From Schistocerca nitens (Eukaryota > Arthropoda > Insecta > Orthoptera > Acrididae), in NCBI RefSeq assembly GCF_023898315.1, contig NC_064615.1, positions 735,861,450 through 735,925,449 on the forward strand: a DNA stretch of 64,000 nt, written 5' to 3'. Below the pieces are notes generated by a model, which was not told the origin of the DNA, did not search any database, and was given only the letters and a program-made list of their open reading frames with translations. This document shows positions 25,183 through 36,901 of this stretch, piece by piece. The translations under genes and the position numbers were made by a program. Each line of letters begins with the position of its first letter. Positions within the stretch are counted from its first letter, which is position 1.

Positions 25183-26353
25183 ATCTTGCTAGCTATTATA
25201 AAAATTATTAATGAATGAATCTAAAGAATATATTGTTGGTCAACCACTTCCACACTGTAAAGGAATTTCTCAGTAGAGACAATTGATGAATATATAGTAT
25301 CAAATAACGAGCATTACGTAAATGTTGTGTAGTGTTTAATGACAGCATGAGAACTAGCTTACGCGCTTCCGTACAAATGCATTTCAATATTTGTCTCAAG
25401 TTTGTTAATAATTTTTAAATCAAAATGTGTTTCAAATGGGGTATATTATTTCTTCCACATCTCTGGGGACCATCCCTCTTAGAATGTGAGGAAAGAACAT
25501 TCGCATATCCGTTCATTTTCGTATCTCATAGTTCGGTTTTTACGACTTCTTTTATATCTTTGTGTAATTTTTCACTTCGAATCTACTGGACAACAAATAT
25601 ATCTGTAGTTCGATGGATTACTCCTACTACCCTTCTTAAACACTGGTGCGACCTGCGCAATTTTCCAATCTGTAGGTACAGATCTATCGGTGAGCGAGCA
25701 GTTGTATATGATTGCTAAGTAGGGAGCTATTGTATCAGCGTAATCTGAAAGGAACCTAATCGGTATAGAATCTGGACCTGAATACTTGCCCGTATCAAGC
25801 GATTCGAGTTGCTTCGCAACCCCTAAGGTGCCTACTTCTAAGAAACTCATGCTAGCAGCTGTTCGTGTTTCAAATTCTGGAATATTCCATTCGTCTTCCC
25901 TGGTGAAGGAATTTCGGAAAACTGCGTTCAATAACTCCGCTTTAGCGGCACATCTTGCTAGCCATTATAAAAATTATTAATGAAGGAATCAACCACTTCC
26001 ACTCTGTAAAGGAATTTCTCAGTAGAGACAATTGATGAATATATTGTATCAAATAACGAGCATTACGTAGATGTTGTGTAGTGTTTAATGACAGCATGAG
26101 AACTAGCTTACGCGCTTCCGTACAAATGCATTTCAATATTTGTCGCAAGTTTGTTAATAATTTTTAAATCAAAATGTGTTTCAAATGGGGTATATTATTT
26201 CTTCCACATCTCTGGGGACCATCCCTCTTAGAATGTGAGGAAAGAACATTCGCATATCCGTTCATTTTCATATCTCATAGTTCTGTTTTTACGACTTCTT
26301 TTATATCTTTGTGTAATTTTTCACTTCGAATCTACTGGACAACAAATATATCT
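24833..26353. repeat. Tandem duplication, two units of about 769 bp
   Basis: Unit 1 (24833-25601) and unit 2 (25602 to about 26353) begin with TCTGTAGTTCG and keep a constant 769-bp offset until about 25205, after which a 20-bp deletion in unit 2 makes it 749. Each unit combines the 5' piece of the minus-strand CR1 LINE with about 400 bp of flanking arm sequence, so the duplication happened after the LINE inserted. Only scattered single-base differences separate the units, so it is much younger than the arms. The LINE parts encode SDYADTIAPYLAII and SVPTDWKIAQVAPVF on the minus strand. Confidence 0.93.
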
Positions 26354-26996
26354 ACGAATCTGTCTATCTATGGCAATAGTGACTTAAGATTTTGTATCGT
26401 GTAATGAAACTGACAGGTGCTAATAGTGAAATCAGAGAAGAGTAATAGAAATAGTCGAATACATGGAAACTTTGGAGTGGTATATTACATCGAATGTAAA
26501 TATAAAACATCAAAATCTGTCTACTGTGTGGGAGATATTGATACATAGTGAGAACACTTGAGAGCTCATTAAAAGTGGCACCCCTGTAGGTGACAAGCTG
26601 TTAGGAACCGCAAAATATTGCGACGTCACAATTTTAATAACTGAGGAGAAAAAATATTAGAAAACTTGTTTGTAGATATAAGGAAAATAGTTATAACTTG
26701 TTCATTCCAGCCCTCGTTTCCTCGTAGCTGTTATTCATAAAATGACAATACAGATGAATCACTTTATGGGATAATAATACTGCTGATCAGCTCACCAATT
26801 TGCGTTTCAGAAAGGGTCGTGAGTCTGAACTCGTCATTTCAATCTTAGAGTGTGAGAATTAGAAACATTGGGACACTGCAGTAAGCATAGGCTTAGCATG
26901 GTTTGACACCGACCAAGTGTGTCAGCAATTCTTGCCTGTGGCCGACAGGATAACGTATCGTGGATACGGTTGCCCAAGGACCTGCTTCCACGTATT
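26354..26996 (+). other. Arm 1 sequence with faint reverse-transcriptase-like peptides
   Basis: The segment matches 51310-52040 reversed. Near 26795-26960 the plus strand reads HQFAFQKG, then after a frame change RESELVISILE, GLAWFDTDQV and RITYRGYG, reminiscent of the reverse-transcriptase block before and at motif A. Similar but not identical words appear in arm 2. I regard an ancient LINE as possible, not shown. Confidence 0.35.
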
Positions 26997-27009
26997 AACA
27001 TGTATTCAG

Positions 27010-27460
27010 AATGAGATTTTCACTCTGCAGCGGAGTGTGCGCTGATATGAAACTTCCTGGCAGATTAAAACTGTGTACCCGACCGAGACTCGAACTCGGG
27101 ACCTTTGCCTTTCGCGGGCAAGTGCTCTACCAACTGAGCTATCGAAGCACGACTCACGCCCGGTACTCACAGCTTTACTTTTGCCAGTACCTCGTCTCCT
27201 ATCTTCCAAACTTTACAGAAGCTCTCCTGCGAAACTTGCAGAACTAGCACTCCTGAAAGAAAGGATATTGCGGAGACATGGCTTAGCCACAGCCTGGGGA
27301 ATGTTTCCAGAATGAGATTTTCACTCTGCAGCGGAGTGTGCGCTGATATGAAACTTCCTGGCTTCGGTAGCTCAGTTGGTAGAGCACTTGCCCGCGAAAG
27401 GCAAAGGTCCCGAGTTCGAGTCTCGGTCGGGCACACAGTTTTAATCTGCCAGGAAGTTTC
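27010..27460. mobile_element. Palindromic tRNA-like retroposon with 13-bp target-site duplication
   Basis: The left end AATGAGATTTTCACTCTGCA leads into an antisense tRNA-like module (27065-27150), then the body to ATATTGCGGAGACATGGC. A second left-end segment at 27312-27361 follows, fused to a sense tRNA-like module (GGTAGCTCAGTTGGTAGAGC) and ending CTGCCAGGAAGTTTC. Direct repeats AACATGTATTCAG flank it at 26997-27009 and 27461-27473. Arm 2 has no element at the matching place near 51300. The internal arrangement differs from the other copies although the ends are the same. Confidence 0.88.
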
Positions 27461-27473
27461 AACATGTATTCAG

Positions 27474-28795
27474 TTGTATCAAACAAGGAACGCTTCGTTT
27501 ATATGTAAGAGACTTCACGTTGTCACGTAATGAAACGATTTTGGTATTATTGGTTTACCTGCGTGGTCTCTGTGAAAGTTATTCAAGGAGGATGCCGCAG
27601 TAACAAAAAAATTGAACTGCTGAACTAATGCGAGGAAGCAGTTTGATACAAGCACTCAAAAACTCTTCAGATATAAATTGCTTGCTTTCTACTTGCAGCA
27701 GTACACAGACATTCGACATTGTCTCCATTTATGGCAGCATTTTATGTCATTAACTTACATCTGAGTTGAAAGATCAAATATTTCCTCAATAGTACCAGAT
27801 ATCAAGAAATAATAATATCGTCTGACGACATCAACGGTAACAGTAATAAATTACGATAAGCAGTATGTAGGTAACTTACAAGTATTAGGCTTGGAACTAA
27901 TGCGAAATGCATTAGTTGTGCTAAACGAGAAGCTGATATGGTAACCATGTTGACCGAGAGACGATGTCCTTCGACTGTAACTACTGAGAGCTGAGCTTAA
28001 TACAGGCTCCTATTTCTCACAGATAACCCCTCTTATCATGAGACAAATGCTCAAGAAGTCGATCAAAAAATATATCGCAGCCTGTATCGCTACACAGATC
28101 GCTACGCAAATGAACAAAGAAAAGGAACATGATAATCGACTGAAGATTTCCAAAACCAAGAATGCGGACGAAAAAGCAAAAGACACATGTAGTGTACACT
28201 GGGGATGCTAAAACAACTAATCTACATTGGAATAAGCAAATAAAGGCAACGAAACAGAAATCATTATATTGTTTATATGATAAAGACAGGGAAAAAAAGG
28301 TTTTACCTCCGGCAGCAAAATTTTAGTTCAATTTGTAAATTGAGCAAAGGAACTGAGAGAAATGTATTCAAGTATCTACTGACTCCAAAGAAAAGTAAAA
28401 GCAAAAGTGACGAAAAGAAACATTCACTTGTCACTTGTCAAATAGTTACTCCTCTATGAAAAGAATCTTCCTTTACGTTTCACTTACATTTTATTCTGGG
28501 AGTCAGATATTACTCCACATGAAAACTATCGACTAAATATCGCAGTTAAAACAGAATGCAGCAAATGGTACCCTTTAGTTTAGTGAATTATTGCATTCAG
28601 ATTCGGCAGTCGGCTTCGCTACAATGTGCGTTCCCTAAAACTCTAGTAGATGTGGTTTGCCGGTACCTTCCATGTAACTGAGAATGATGAACGACGTGTG
28701 CCGTTGACATGGATGTGGTACTGAGACAGAGAAACTTGTTACAAACATGCTGTGTAGATCATTCGAATGGCATCAAAGGGTTCCAGAGCTTAGTG
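27474..28795. other. Arm 1 noncoding sequence
   Basis: It matches 49720-51280 reversed, apart from the SINEs unique to arm 2. Open frames on both strands are below 60 codons or lack motifs. The site equivalent to the arm 2 SINE at 50692 is intact near 27820-27850. Confidence 0.6.
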
Positions 28796-28808
28796 CCTTG
28801 AGCGCTAG

Positions 28809-28979
28809 TTGCAGTCTGGAACCGCAAGACCGCTACGGTCGCAGGTTCGAATCCTGCCTCGGGCATGGATGTTTGTGATGTCCTTAGGTTAGTTAGGTTT
28901 AAATAGTTCTAAGTTCTAGGGGACTAATGACCTCAGCAGTTGAGTCCCATAGTGCTCAGAGCGATTTGAACCATTTGAA
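28809..28979 (+). mobile_element. SINE family A, 5'-truncated, with 13-bp target-site duplication
   Basis: It starts inside the tRNA-like head (TTGCAGTCTGGAACC), so the A-box is missing, while the B-box and tail are complete. The direct repeats CCTTGAGCGCTAG lie at 28796-28808 and 28980-28992. Truncation at the 5' side with a perfect duplication shows incomplete reverse transcription. Arm 2 has an empty site near 49720. Confidence 0.95.
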
Positions 28980-28992
28980 CCTTGAGCGCTAG

Positions 28993-29451
28993 CTCCATAA
29001 CGCAATGCAAAGACGTTCAGAACTGTCTCAGGACATTTCCTGAAAATCTAACACAGTACGGAAACGTCCCACCTACCTTCCACTGTCACATTCTTCAAAA
29101 AATTATGTCCTCTATTCGAAATCTTCTTGAAGCAATTTAGGAGTTTGCACATAAGAGATGGCGGCTCTCGACATACATACGAGCAACTGCCAATTGGACT
29201 CGAACACTTGCTGAGAAGCTTCCAGACTGAAATATGAAGTATACAATTCGTGACCAAAAGTGTTTGTACGTGATGTCCTGGAGTGTACCTTCACGTTTCG
29301 GTGTGGACAGGGCCAATTTAATGTAGTGTGGAGCTCGCTTCATTGATGAACAGCAGGGATGTTGTTGAGTTATACTTATGGTTCATTGTTTATTTTGGTT
29401 TACAAAAGACGATCGCTCACCAGCAGATTGACACATAAACAACTCCTATGG
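28993..29451. other. Arm 1 noncoding sequence before the Tc1 insertion
   Basis: It aligns with 48600-48660 and 49302-49700 reversed. No protein family is recognised. Minus-strand frames at 29048-29343 overlap each other and do not persist in arm 2. Confidence 0.55.
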
Positions 29452-30252
29452 ATATCTGATCAGAAGTATGCGGACATCCCTATGTGGTGCAGAACTGAAC
29501 ACTCAGTGGTACGAGATGTGGACCTGTCAAAATCAAAGGAGGTGAGGACTACTGTGTTGTCTGTAGAGAATCAGTTAACCGAAAAATAGGTCGGGCAGGA
29601 GCCTTCAGTGACTTCCGATGTGGACCACTGATTGAACTTAATCTGAGCAACAAATCCACCAGGGACGTTTCTACCCCTGTAAAACTGCCCAATTGGAGTT
29701 TTGGTGGTGTGATTGCGAATCGAGAAGCAAAGGAACAACCACATTTAAACCAAGACCTCATGTACTGCTGGACAGTGACCGGCGAGTATTACGGAGGATA
29801 GATCCAGGAAAATAGAGGATAGATCCAGGAAAATATTATGAAATCAACAAAAGGCATAACTTTTTGGTTCCTAAGTTTTACCAGGAGTCGACCTAGAACA
29901 AGGACTGTGCGTAGCGAGTGAAAAAGAATGGAGTACACTGGTTGAGCACCTTGATGCAGGCCACACATTTCAGTGGTCAGTGCTAAGCGTTTCTTGGAGT
30001 GTTGTAAAGATCGGCGCCACAGGACGGTGGGCATTTGGAAACGTGTGATTTTGAGTGATGAATCACGATATATCATGTGGCAATTCGAAGGAAGTATAAG
30101 AATTTGGTGAATGTTGGAAAATCATACCTGACGACAAGTGTAGTGCTAACAATAAGGTGGAGATGGTCTTAAAATATGGCTATGTTTTTCGTGGTCAGGA
30201 TGTGGTCCTCACATTGCGCTTAAGAAAATGGTAAATGCAGAAGCATACGAAC

Positions 30253-33200
30253 TGTGATTGCTGTATACAGGTAGGAGCTGAGTTGGTGACCCTTCGGTCA
30301 CAGCTCCAGGCTGCGTTGGCTTCCGTCACACAGCTTGAGGCTGCTGCCAAGGGGCATCACTTTGTGGGGTCGGACGAGGCTATGCGAGGGAGGTCAAGCA
30401 CGTCCCACGTGTCCCCCAATCAGTCCACTGCTGTGGCCATCCGGGGTATTGCCTGCACTGAGGTTGACCCCTCACCTGAGGTCGAGTTGAAGATCATTCT
30501 GAGCCGGCCGGTGTGGCCGTGCGGTTCTAGGCGCTTCAGTCTGCAACCACGTGACCGCTACGGTCGCAGGTTCGAATCCTGTCTCGGGCATGGATGTGTG
30601 TGATGTCCTTAGGTTAGTTAGGTTTAAGTAGTTCTAAGTTCTCGGGGACTGATGACCACAGATGTTAAGTCCCATAGTGCTCAGAACCATTTGAAAGCCA
30701 TTTGAAGATCATTCTGAAGTCTGGCAGACAATGAAAATCTTTCTGAGGGTCTTATCGTAGGAACTCCCCGGGTCGTTTGACGAACGGGTTTCGGACGTTG
30801 TTTGTAGCTGACGATGTCTCTGAGCCGGATGCAGTCGTCCACCCTGTTCCAGAGGAAGCTTCTCGGCCCACAAGGTCTGGGCCTTCACAGAGGGTTGTCA
30901 GGAGCTCCAACGTTAGGCACGTAATGAGACCCCTTAGGAACATGGCTGCCAAGGAGGGGAAAGAAGCCAGTATGCACTTTGTGTGCATAACAGGGGTAGT
31001 CATTCCGGATGTGGAAAGGCTGCTTCCGGATGCCATGAAGGGTACAGGGTGCAGCCAGCTGCAAGTGGTGGCTCATATCGGTACCAATGACGTGTGTCGC
31101 TTTGCACTGGAGGAGATTCTCTCTGGTTTCGGGCGGCTAGTGTAAATGGTAAAGACTGCCAGTCTTGCTTGCGAGATTCAGGCGGAGCTCGCCATCTGCA
31201 GCATTGTCGACAGAAACGACTGTGGTTCTTTGGTGCAGAGCCGAATGGAGGGTCTGAATCAGAGGCTCACGTGTTTCTATGACCATGTAGGCTGCAGATT
31301 CCTTGGTGGGTTTCCGGGTTCCGCTTATTAGGTCAGTAGTCCACTACACACAGGAAGTGGCTACACGGGTAGCAGGGACTGTGTGGAAGTGACTGGGCGG
31401 GTTTTTAGATTAGAGGATCTCAGAGAACCACAGAAAGGGCGTCCGTCTAAAAGTGCGCAGGTAAAACATAGTAAGTTAGTTGTAGAAACGATCGGTATTG
31501 TAGTTGTAAATTGTCATAGCTGTCTAGGGAAAGGAAGAGAGCTCCAATTCCTAATAGAAAGCACTGAAGTTCAGATAGTTATAGGTACAGAAAGCTGGCT
31601 GAAGCCTTAAATAAGTTCAGCCGAAATTTTTTCAAACGATCAAACAGGATAGATTAAATGCAGCTAGTGTTGGGGTATTTATTGCTGTCAGAAGTTTGCC
31701 TTGAAGTTACACTGAAGTAGATAGTTCCTGCGAAATAGTGTGGGTAGACGCTACACTTGAATATCGGACTAAACTATTAATTGGAACGTTTCACTGATCC
31801 CACGCCCCAGAAGATATAGTTGCTGAACAGTTCAAAGAAGACTTGAGTCTCATTTCAAATAGGTACCCCACTCATACAGTTGTAGTCGATGGTGACTCCA
31901 ATCTACCCTCGATATGCTGGAAAAATTGTACGTTTAAAGCCGTCGGCAGTCATAAAACGTCATCCAAAATTGTACTGAATGTTTTCTCAGAAAATTATTT
32001 GGAACAATTAGTTCATGAGCCCACTCAGAGCGTACGTGGTTGCGAAAACATGCTTGACCTCTTAGCAACATATAATCATAGACAAAACGGTTTACTAACA
32101 CATAGTACGGATTCAGAAAATATCGTAATTGCGAAACACAACTAGATCTTTATACTCATGAAGTAATTAGTGCTATCGACTGGGGATCACAAACTGACTA
32201 CACATTTTTAGATTTCCAGAAGGCCTTCGGCACCGTTTCTCACAAGCGTCTTTTAACCACACTACGTGCCTATGGAATATCGCCTCAGTTGTAAGACTGG
32301 AGTCGTGACTTCCTGTCAGAAAGGTCACAGTTCGTAGACTTAGGCGGAAGGTCATCGAGTACGACAGAAGTAATATGCGGCGTTCCCCAAGGAAGTGTTA
32401 CAGGCCCTCTATTGTTCCTGATGTATATTAACGATATAGGAGCCAATCTTAATAGCCGTCTTAGATGGTTTACAGATGATTCTGTCCTTTATCGTCTTGT
32501 AAAGTCATTAGATAACGAAAACGATTTGCAAAATGATTTAGATAGAATATCTGTATGGCCCGAAAAGTGGCGATTGACCCTGAATAAAGAGAAGTTAAAG
32601 TTATTCACATGAGTACTAAAAGAAATCTGCTAAATTTCGCTTACGCGATAAGTCACACAAATATGAAGGCTGTAAATTCAACTTTGGGAGTACAATTACA
32701 AATAACCTGAATTGGAACGATCACATAGACAATGTTGTGGGTAGGGCAAACCAAAGACTGCGATTCATTAGCAGAACGCTTAGAAGGTGCAACAGGTCTA
32801 TTGAGACTGCGTACACCACGCTTGTACGCCCTATTCTGGAGTATTTCTATGCGGTGTGGGATCCGCATCATGTGGGACTGACGGATGACATCGAAAAAGT
32901 ACAAAGAAGGGCAGCTCGTTTTGTATTATCGCGAAATAGGGGAGATAGTGCCACAGACATGATACGTGAACTGGATTGGTAAACATTAAAACAAAGGCGG
33001 TTTTTGTTGCAACGGGATTTTCTCATGAAATTTCAATCACCAGTTTTCTCCTCCGATTGCGAAAACATTCTGTTGGCACCCACCTACATAGGGAGAAATG
33101 ATAATCACGACAGAATAAGAGAAATCAGGGCTCGCCAAGAAAAATTTTAGTGTTCGTTTCTCCAGCGTACCGTTCGAGAGTGGAACGGTAGAGAGACAGC

Positions 33201-33280
33201 TTGAAGGTGGCTCATTGAACCCTCTGCCAGGCACTTTATTGTGAATAGCAGAGTAATCACGTGGATGTAGATGCAGATGA
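30253..33280 (+). mobile_element. CR1-like LINE, degraded, internally deleted, inside the Tc1 element
   Basis: ORF1 traces start at 30251 (TNCDCC, then ELVTLRSQLQAALASV) and, after the SINE at 30503-30701, continue as NMAAKEGKEAS and QLQVVAHIGTNDVCRF. Endonuclease traces at 31480-32110 include GTESWLKP and GDSNLPSICW. A large deletion joins the endonuclease (ending near 32130) to the reverse transcriptase at FLDFQKAFGTV, so the N-terminal RT region is missing. The catalytic box is FTDDSVLYRLV. The tail GTGGATGTAGATGCAGATGA ends at 33280. GAAC occurs on both sides (30249-30252 and 33281-33284), a likely 4-bp target-site duplication, and arm 2 shows the uninterrupted site near 47810. Confidence 0.92.
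30503..30701 (+). mobile_element. SINE family A inside the CR1 LINE, 16-bp target-site duplication
   Basis: Full-length copy with A-box-like (TGGCCGTGCGGTTC) and B-box (GGTTCGAATCC) segments. Direct repeats TTGAAGATCATTCTGA at 30487-30502 and 30702-30717 are perfect. It interrupts LINE ORF1, so it is the youngest layer of the nest. Confidence 0.96.
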
Positions 33281-33855
33281 GAACACGTTTTACAGCATTG
33301 TGTACCGCGTACTGTAGAGGAACAGTTGGGAGACTGTGATTGTATCAGCAGGACAATGCATCCTGTCGTAAAGGTAATGATTTGTGGACAATAACATTCC
33401 TGAAATTGACCCGCCCGCTCAGAGTTCAGATCTTAACCCAATGGGAAACCTTTTGGATGAGTTAGAACACAGACTTTGCTCCAGACCCCACTGACCAGCA
33501 TCTTTACCTACTGTGGTTTTGGCTCTTGAGGAATAATGTGCTGCAGTTTCTCCACAGACGTTCAGACATCACTGAAAGTCTCGCTAGCAGAGTTCAAGCC
33601 GTCATAAGTAGTATGGGTCGACATATGCCATTTTTATGCCCATTAATACCTCGTGGTCGTGTGCTGTTCAGGGTTGCAGGTCCAAGAGACCGCTATATAT
33701 CTGACGTGATCTTAAATTTATAAATAACACACAACATCTTCGAGCAATGTTTGCATATTATTGTTCAGTACAGTGAAACGAGTCCTATGCACTGAAATAT
33801 CTCGCTGTCTCGGTATTACCACCTTTCCTCTGGCAAAAGGAATACAGCGCCATCT

Positions 33856-34630
33856 TGAAAACATACACATTTGTTTTGAAACAGAGTATGTCGGCTACTC
33901 TGGTCGACAGCGTACTAAAACCATACTCACAACTGCTGCTGCTGTGCAAGTGCCACACTTCAGCTGAGGCCGTTGATTTTATTCTTGTGGGCAGTGACGG
34001 CATTCCCATAGCGTCAAACAAACCCTACGTAAGAATTATCACGTTTCTTACGAATGAACTTAAGATTCATGTAATTTTAAGTTTTTCTTATGGCCAGTTA
34101 TTCAACTAATTCACTTCATCCATATGATATTGGGACGCCCTTACAAACTGCCGTTCTTTTCGCACGAAGATCGTGTTTGTAATACAATATTGATGCAGGT
34201 TGAAATGGGAGTGGAAGAGCTAAAATTACAGAGATACAAAGTCACAAGAAACATGCCAAAGGAGAACTCATTCAGAACGATATCGAGATGTAAATGTTTA
34301 TTTGGATAGAGGATTAAGAAACTGATATTTAATGTTGTCAGGAGAAGTATTGAAAGAGTTTTCGTTGCAACTTTATGGGTATTATAATAAATCCATATTC
34401 ATTAAAACATCGTCTTGCAAGTGAAACTATTGATAAAAATCGAGGCATTTTGACCTCGATTCAAGTACATCAGTTGCTTCAGAAGGCTTTTCAAAAAATG
34501 GGTTTTGGAGTGGATGAAGTGATAGCAGTCGATGTAGGATTTCTGAGAACACCGGCGAATTGAATGGAACTATATAATAATGAGCCCTCTTCTTCAATTA
34601 TTCTTTTACTTATACGAAATATATGAAGAT
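33856..34630. other. Unassigned; start of the spacer between arms
   Basis: Homology with arm 2 stops at about 33855. Plus-strand frames of 61-84 codons at 33855-34109, 34124-34309 and 34375-34563 have no motifs I recognise. Confidence 0.35.
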
Positions 34631-34644
34631 AATGACTAATTCAA

Positions 34645-34840
34645 ATGGTTCAAATGGCTGTAAGCACTATGGGACTCAACATCTGAGGTCATCAGTCCCC
34701 TAGACTTAGAACTACTTAAACCTAACTAACCTAAGGACATCACACACATCCATGCCCGAGGCAGGATTCGAACCTGCAACCGTAGCAGCAGCACGGTTCC
34801 GGAATGAAGCGCCTAGACCAGCTCGGCCACAGCGGCCGGC
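34645..34840 (-). mobile_element. SINE family A with 14-bp target-site duplication
   Basis: Full-length reverse-oriented copy with an intact B-box. Direct repeats AATGACTAATTCAA (34631-34644) and AATGACTAATTCAA (34841-34854) flank it. Confidence 0.96.
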
Positions 34841-34854
34841 AATGACTAATTCAA

Positions 34855-36888
34855 TGACTTACAGATGCTATGAACCTTTATTTTTGAACAATTAACTGAG
34901 CAGCTTAATCAACATTATTCAAGACACTAAAACTACGCGTCACAACTGATTTATTAACTCCATTCACATAGCACAGAAAACCACAGTTTATAAATTATAA
35001 GCCTCTTCATTACGAAACTGAAACACGATATTTTAACCGCTGTTTATCAAGACCTTGTGTACGTTAAAACTTAACAAGCGACCAGCATGACTTTACTCAT
35101 GTCTTCATTGAGTAGGAAGAGCAAAGTAACCACTGTTCCAAACTTTTTCCATGGCTCGTTTTACCAGAAAGTGGAAATTACTGGTTGGATATAGTAAAAA
35201 CGTAGTATTACAAATTAATAAAATTTCCAAATTCTATAGGACTATACCGGATAATAAAAGGTCACGACATACCAGTTGGGTTCATTGTGAAAGCTGGAAA
35301 CCTAACGCTAAGGTTGGCGAAGACATACATACTGTCGTCTCTGAAAGAGAATACGCTAAATTAATCTGAAAACCTTAGAGACGTGAGTTGAAATATGTTA
35401 GACATACTGTAAAGAAATCCAGTGCCTGACTCCGAAATTAGAGAAAGGAATATAAAAAGTAGCAAGCGCAACATTACTCGAGTAGAATACGATTGTCCTT
35501 AATGAATATCTGCCAGGCTAGAATAATGAAGCTGTCCGACTACTTCGCTGAGTGGCCCACGTTGAGAAACGATTTTTTGGCGCGCTTTGCTAACCATGTA
35601 AAACAATTACACCCTATCAATAATATTTTCCCAAAAGTTCGTAGTAATGTAAATAAATATCTAGTGCTTGTGTGTGATACGCGACATGTGACCTTATGAC
35701 ACATAATTAAACAGAAAATATACTTCAAACGTTAGAAAAGACATACATTTTTATGTCAGTGTTCTATTATTTCCAGTGCTTTAAAAATACTGCACATTTA
35801 AGTATACATAGTCCTAAACGGCGTTATTGTATTTAGTTTCGAAGTGGTACTGATTAATTTTCCCCATAAAAGATAGAAATCCCACAGCGGTACGCGAAGC
35901 TGCATAGTGCTGGCAGCGTACGCTGTATGGGTAACCTGCCTTTGCATATGGACACAGGTGTGCACAGTGGGTGGCAAGAGGGGTCATTTGCCTGCCCCGT
36001 CTCCTCCCCTGAACAAGAATCTGGAGTACAGAATGATCGTACCTTGAACAATCTGCATTCTTGCCACATTCCTCCATTTCACACTCCACTTCCCGTCCTC
36101 TCCTCTCACTTTCCCCCTCTCCCACTTCTCTAGACTAACTAGGCGATGTAAAATGGAGGGAAATGCAAAGGGGCGTTATCCTATTGGTTGGGAAAGTTAG
36201 GACAGCCTGCCTGATTGCCAGATTTTTTGGAACCCTAATCGCTATAATTTGTTATCAGTTAAGACTGCCCATTTTCTAATCACTGTAATTTAGCATCCTT
36301 GTTGAAGATATTTATTATAGTACTGTTACTATCCTTATCTCAAGACAATTGACGCTTGCCAGATGTTTTCCAAGCTCCTTTTCCTGATTGCTGTAATTTA
36401 TTATCCTTATCACAGATATTTTTAGCGCTCAGTTTATAATTTATGATAAAACATGGTGGCCCGCGCTAGCAGAACCACTATGTTACTATAAAATTAAATA
36501 AAAAACAGTAAAATTTTGTTGCCTATGACGTCAGATGTGTAAACTACGCCCCAGTCCACAATAGTTGTCCCAGCATAGCTATTGAATGGTCTATTTATTT
36601 AGCCAAAACATTTAGGAACGTGTTTGAACTCCTCACTGGCATGTCTGTAGTAGTTATACATTAAAAACTCACTACTGGCCACACAATATATGAACAATGC
36701 TGTCCTAAGTGCAAAAACTGACCAAGTTTGTTTAAGACTCGAGGACAAAAGTTTCCATACAAACTTATATATATATATAAAATTGAGAATGTCAACCATT
36801 TTTGCCTGTTACCTATATCGATCCTAGCAAGAAACTGGTCCCAGAAATTACAACAACGTATCAAAATCTCTACAATAGTTCCTCAGAC
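34855..36888. other. Unassigned 2-kb region
   Basis: No gene is recognised. Frames at 35151-35369 and 35493-35699 (72 and 68 codons) carry no known motif. A GC-richer pyrimidine-rich patch occurs at 35920-36135. Confidence 0.35.
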
Positions 36889-36901
36889 TAACCTGGACAT
36901 A

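Larger units (their letters stand above)
29452..33710 (+). mobile_element. Decayed Tc1-like transposon split by a CR1 LINE
   Basis: The left end TATCTGATCAGAAGTATGCG resembles a Tc1-type terminal repeat, and the right end near 33690-33708 (TATATATCTGACGTGATC) is a degraded inverse. Transposase traces: SDESRYIMWQFEGSIRI at about 30055-30105 (first Asp block), SSDLNPMGNLLDELEHRL at 33424-33477 (third block, Glu replaced by Gly) and the C-terminal region at 33526-33620. The LINE 30253-33280 is inserted between the first and third blocks. The same element occurs without a LINE at 47440-48585 in arm 2, so it predates the duplication. Confidence 0.85.
19441..33855 (+). repeat. Arm 1 of a large diverged inverted duplication
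   Basis: When arm 2 (47287-63562) is reverse-complemented, it matches this arm in the same order over the whole span. Matching blocks include 19441-19725 with 63290-63555, 21075-22965 with 61364-63260, 22970-23200 with 56960-57191, 23255-23560 with 52420-52715, 25183-25600 with 52040-52415, 26350-27000 with 51310-52040, 27474-29345 with 49345-51280, and 29380-33855 with 47287-48670. Identity looks like roughly three quarters, with many small gaps; this is an eye estimate. Differences between arms are mostly TE insertions plus about 4 kb (52.7-56.9 kb) present only in arm 2. The unit carries hAT transposase sequence near its left end and a Tc1-like insertion near its right end, both shared. 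It may be a very large old TE or a segmental duplication. Confidence 0.8.
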
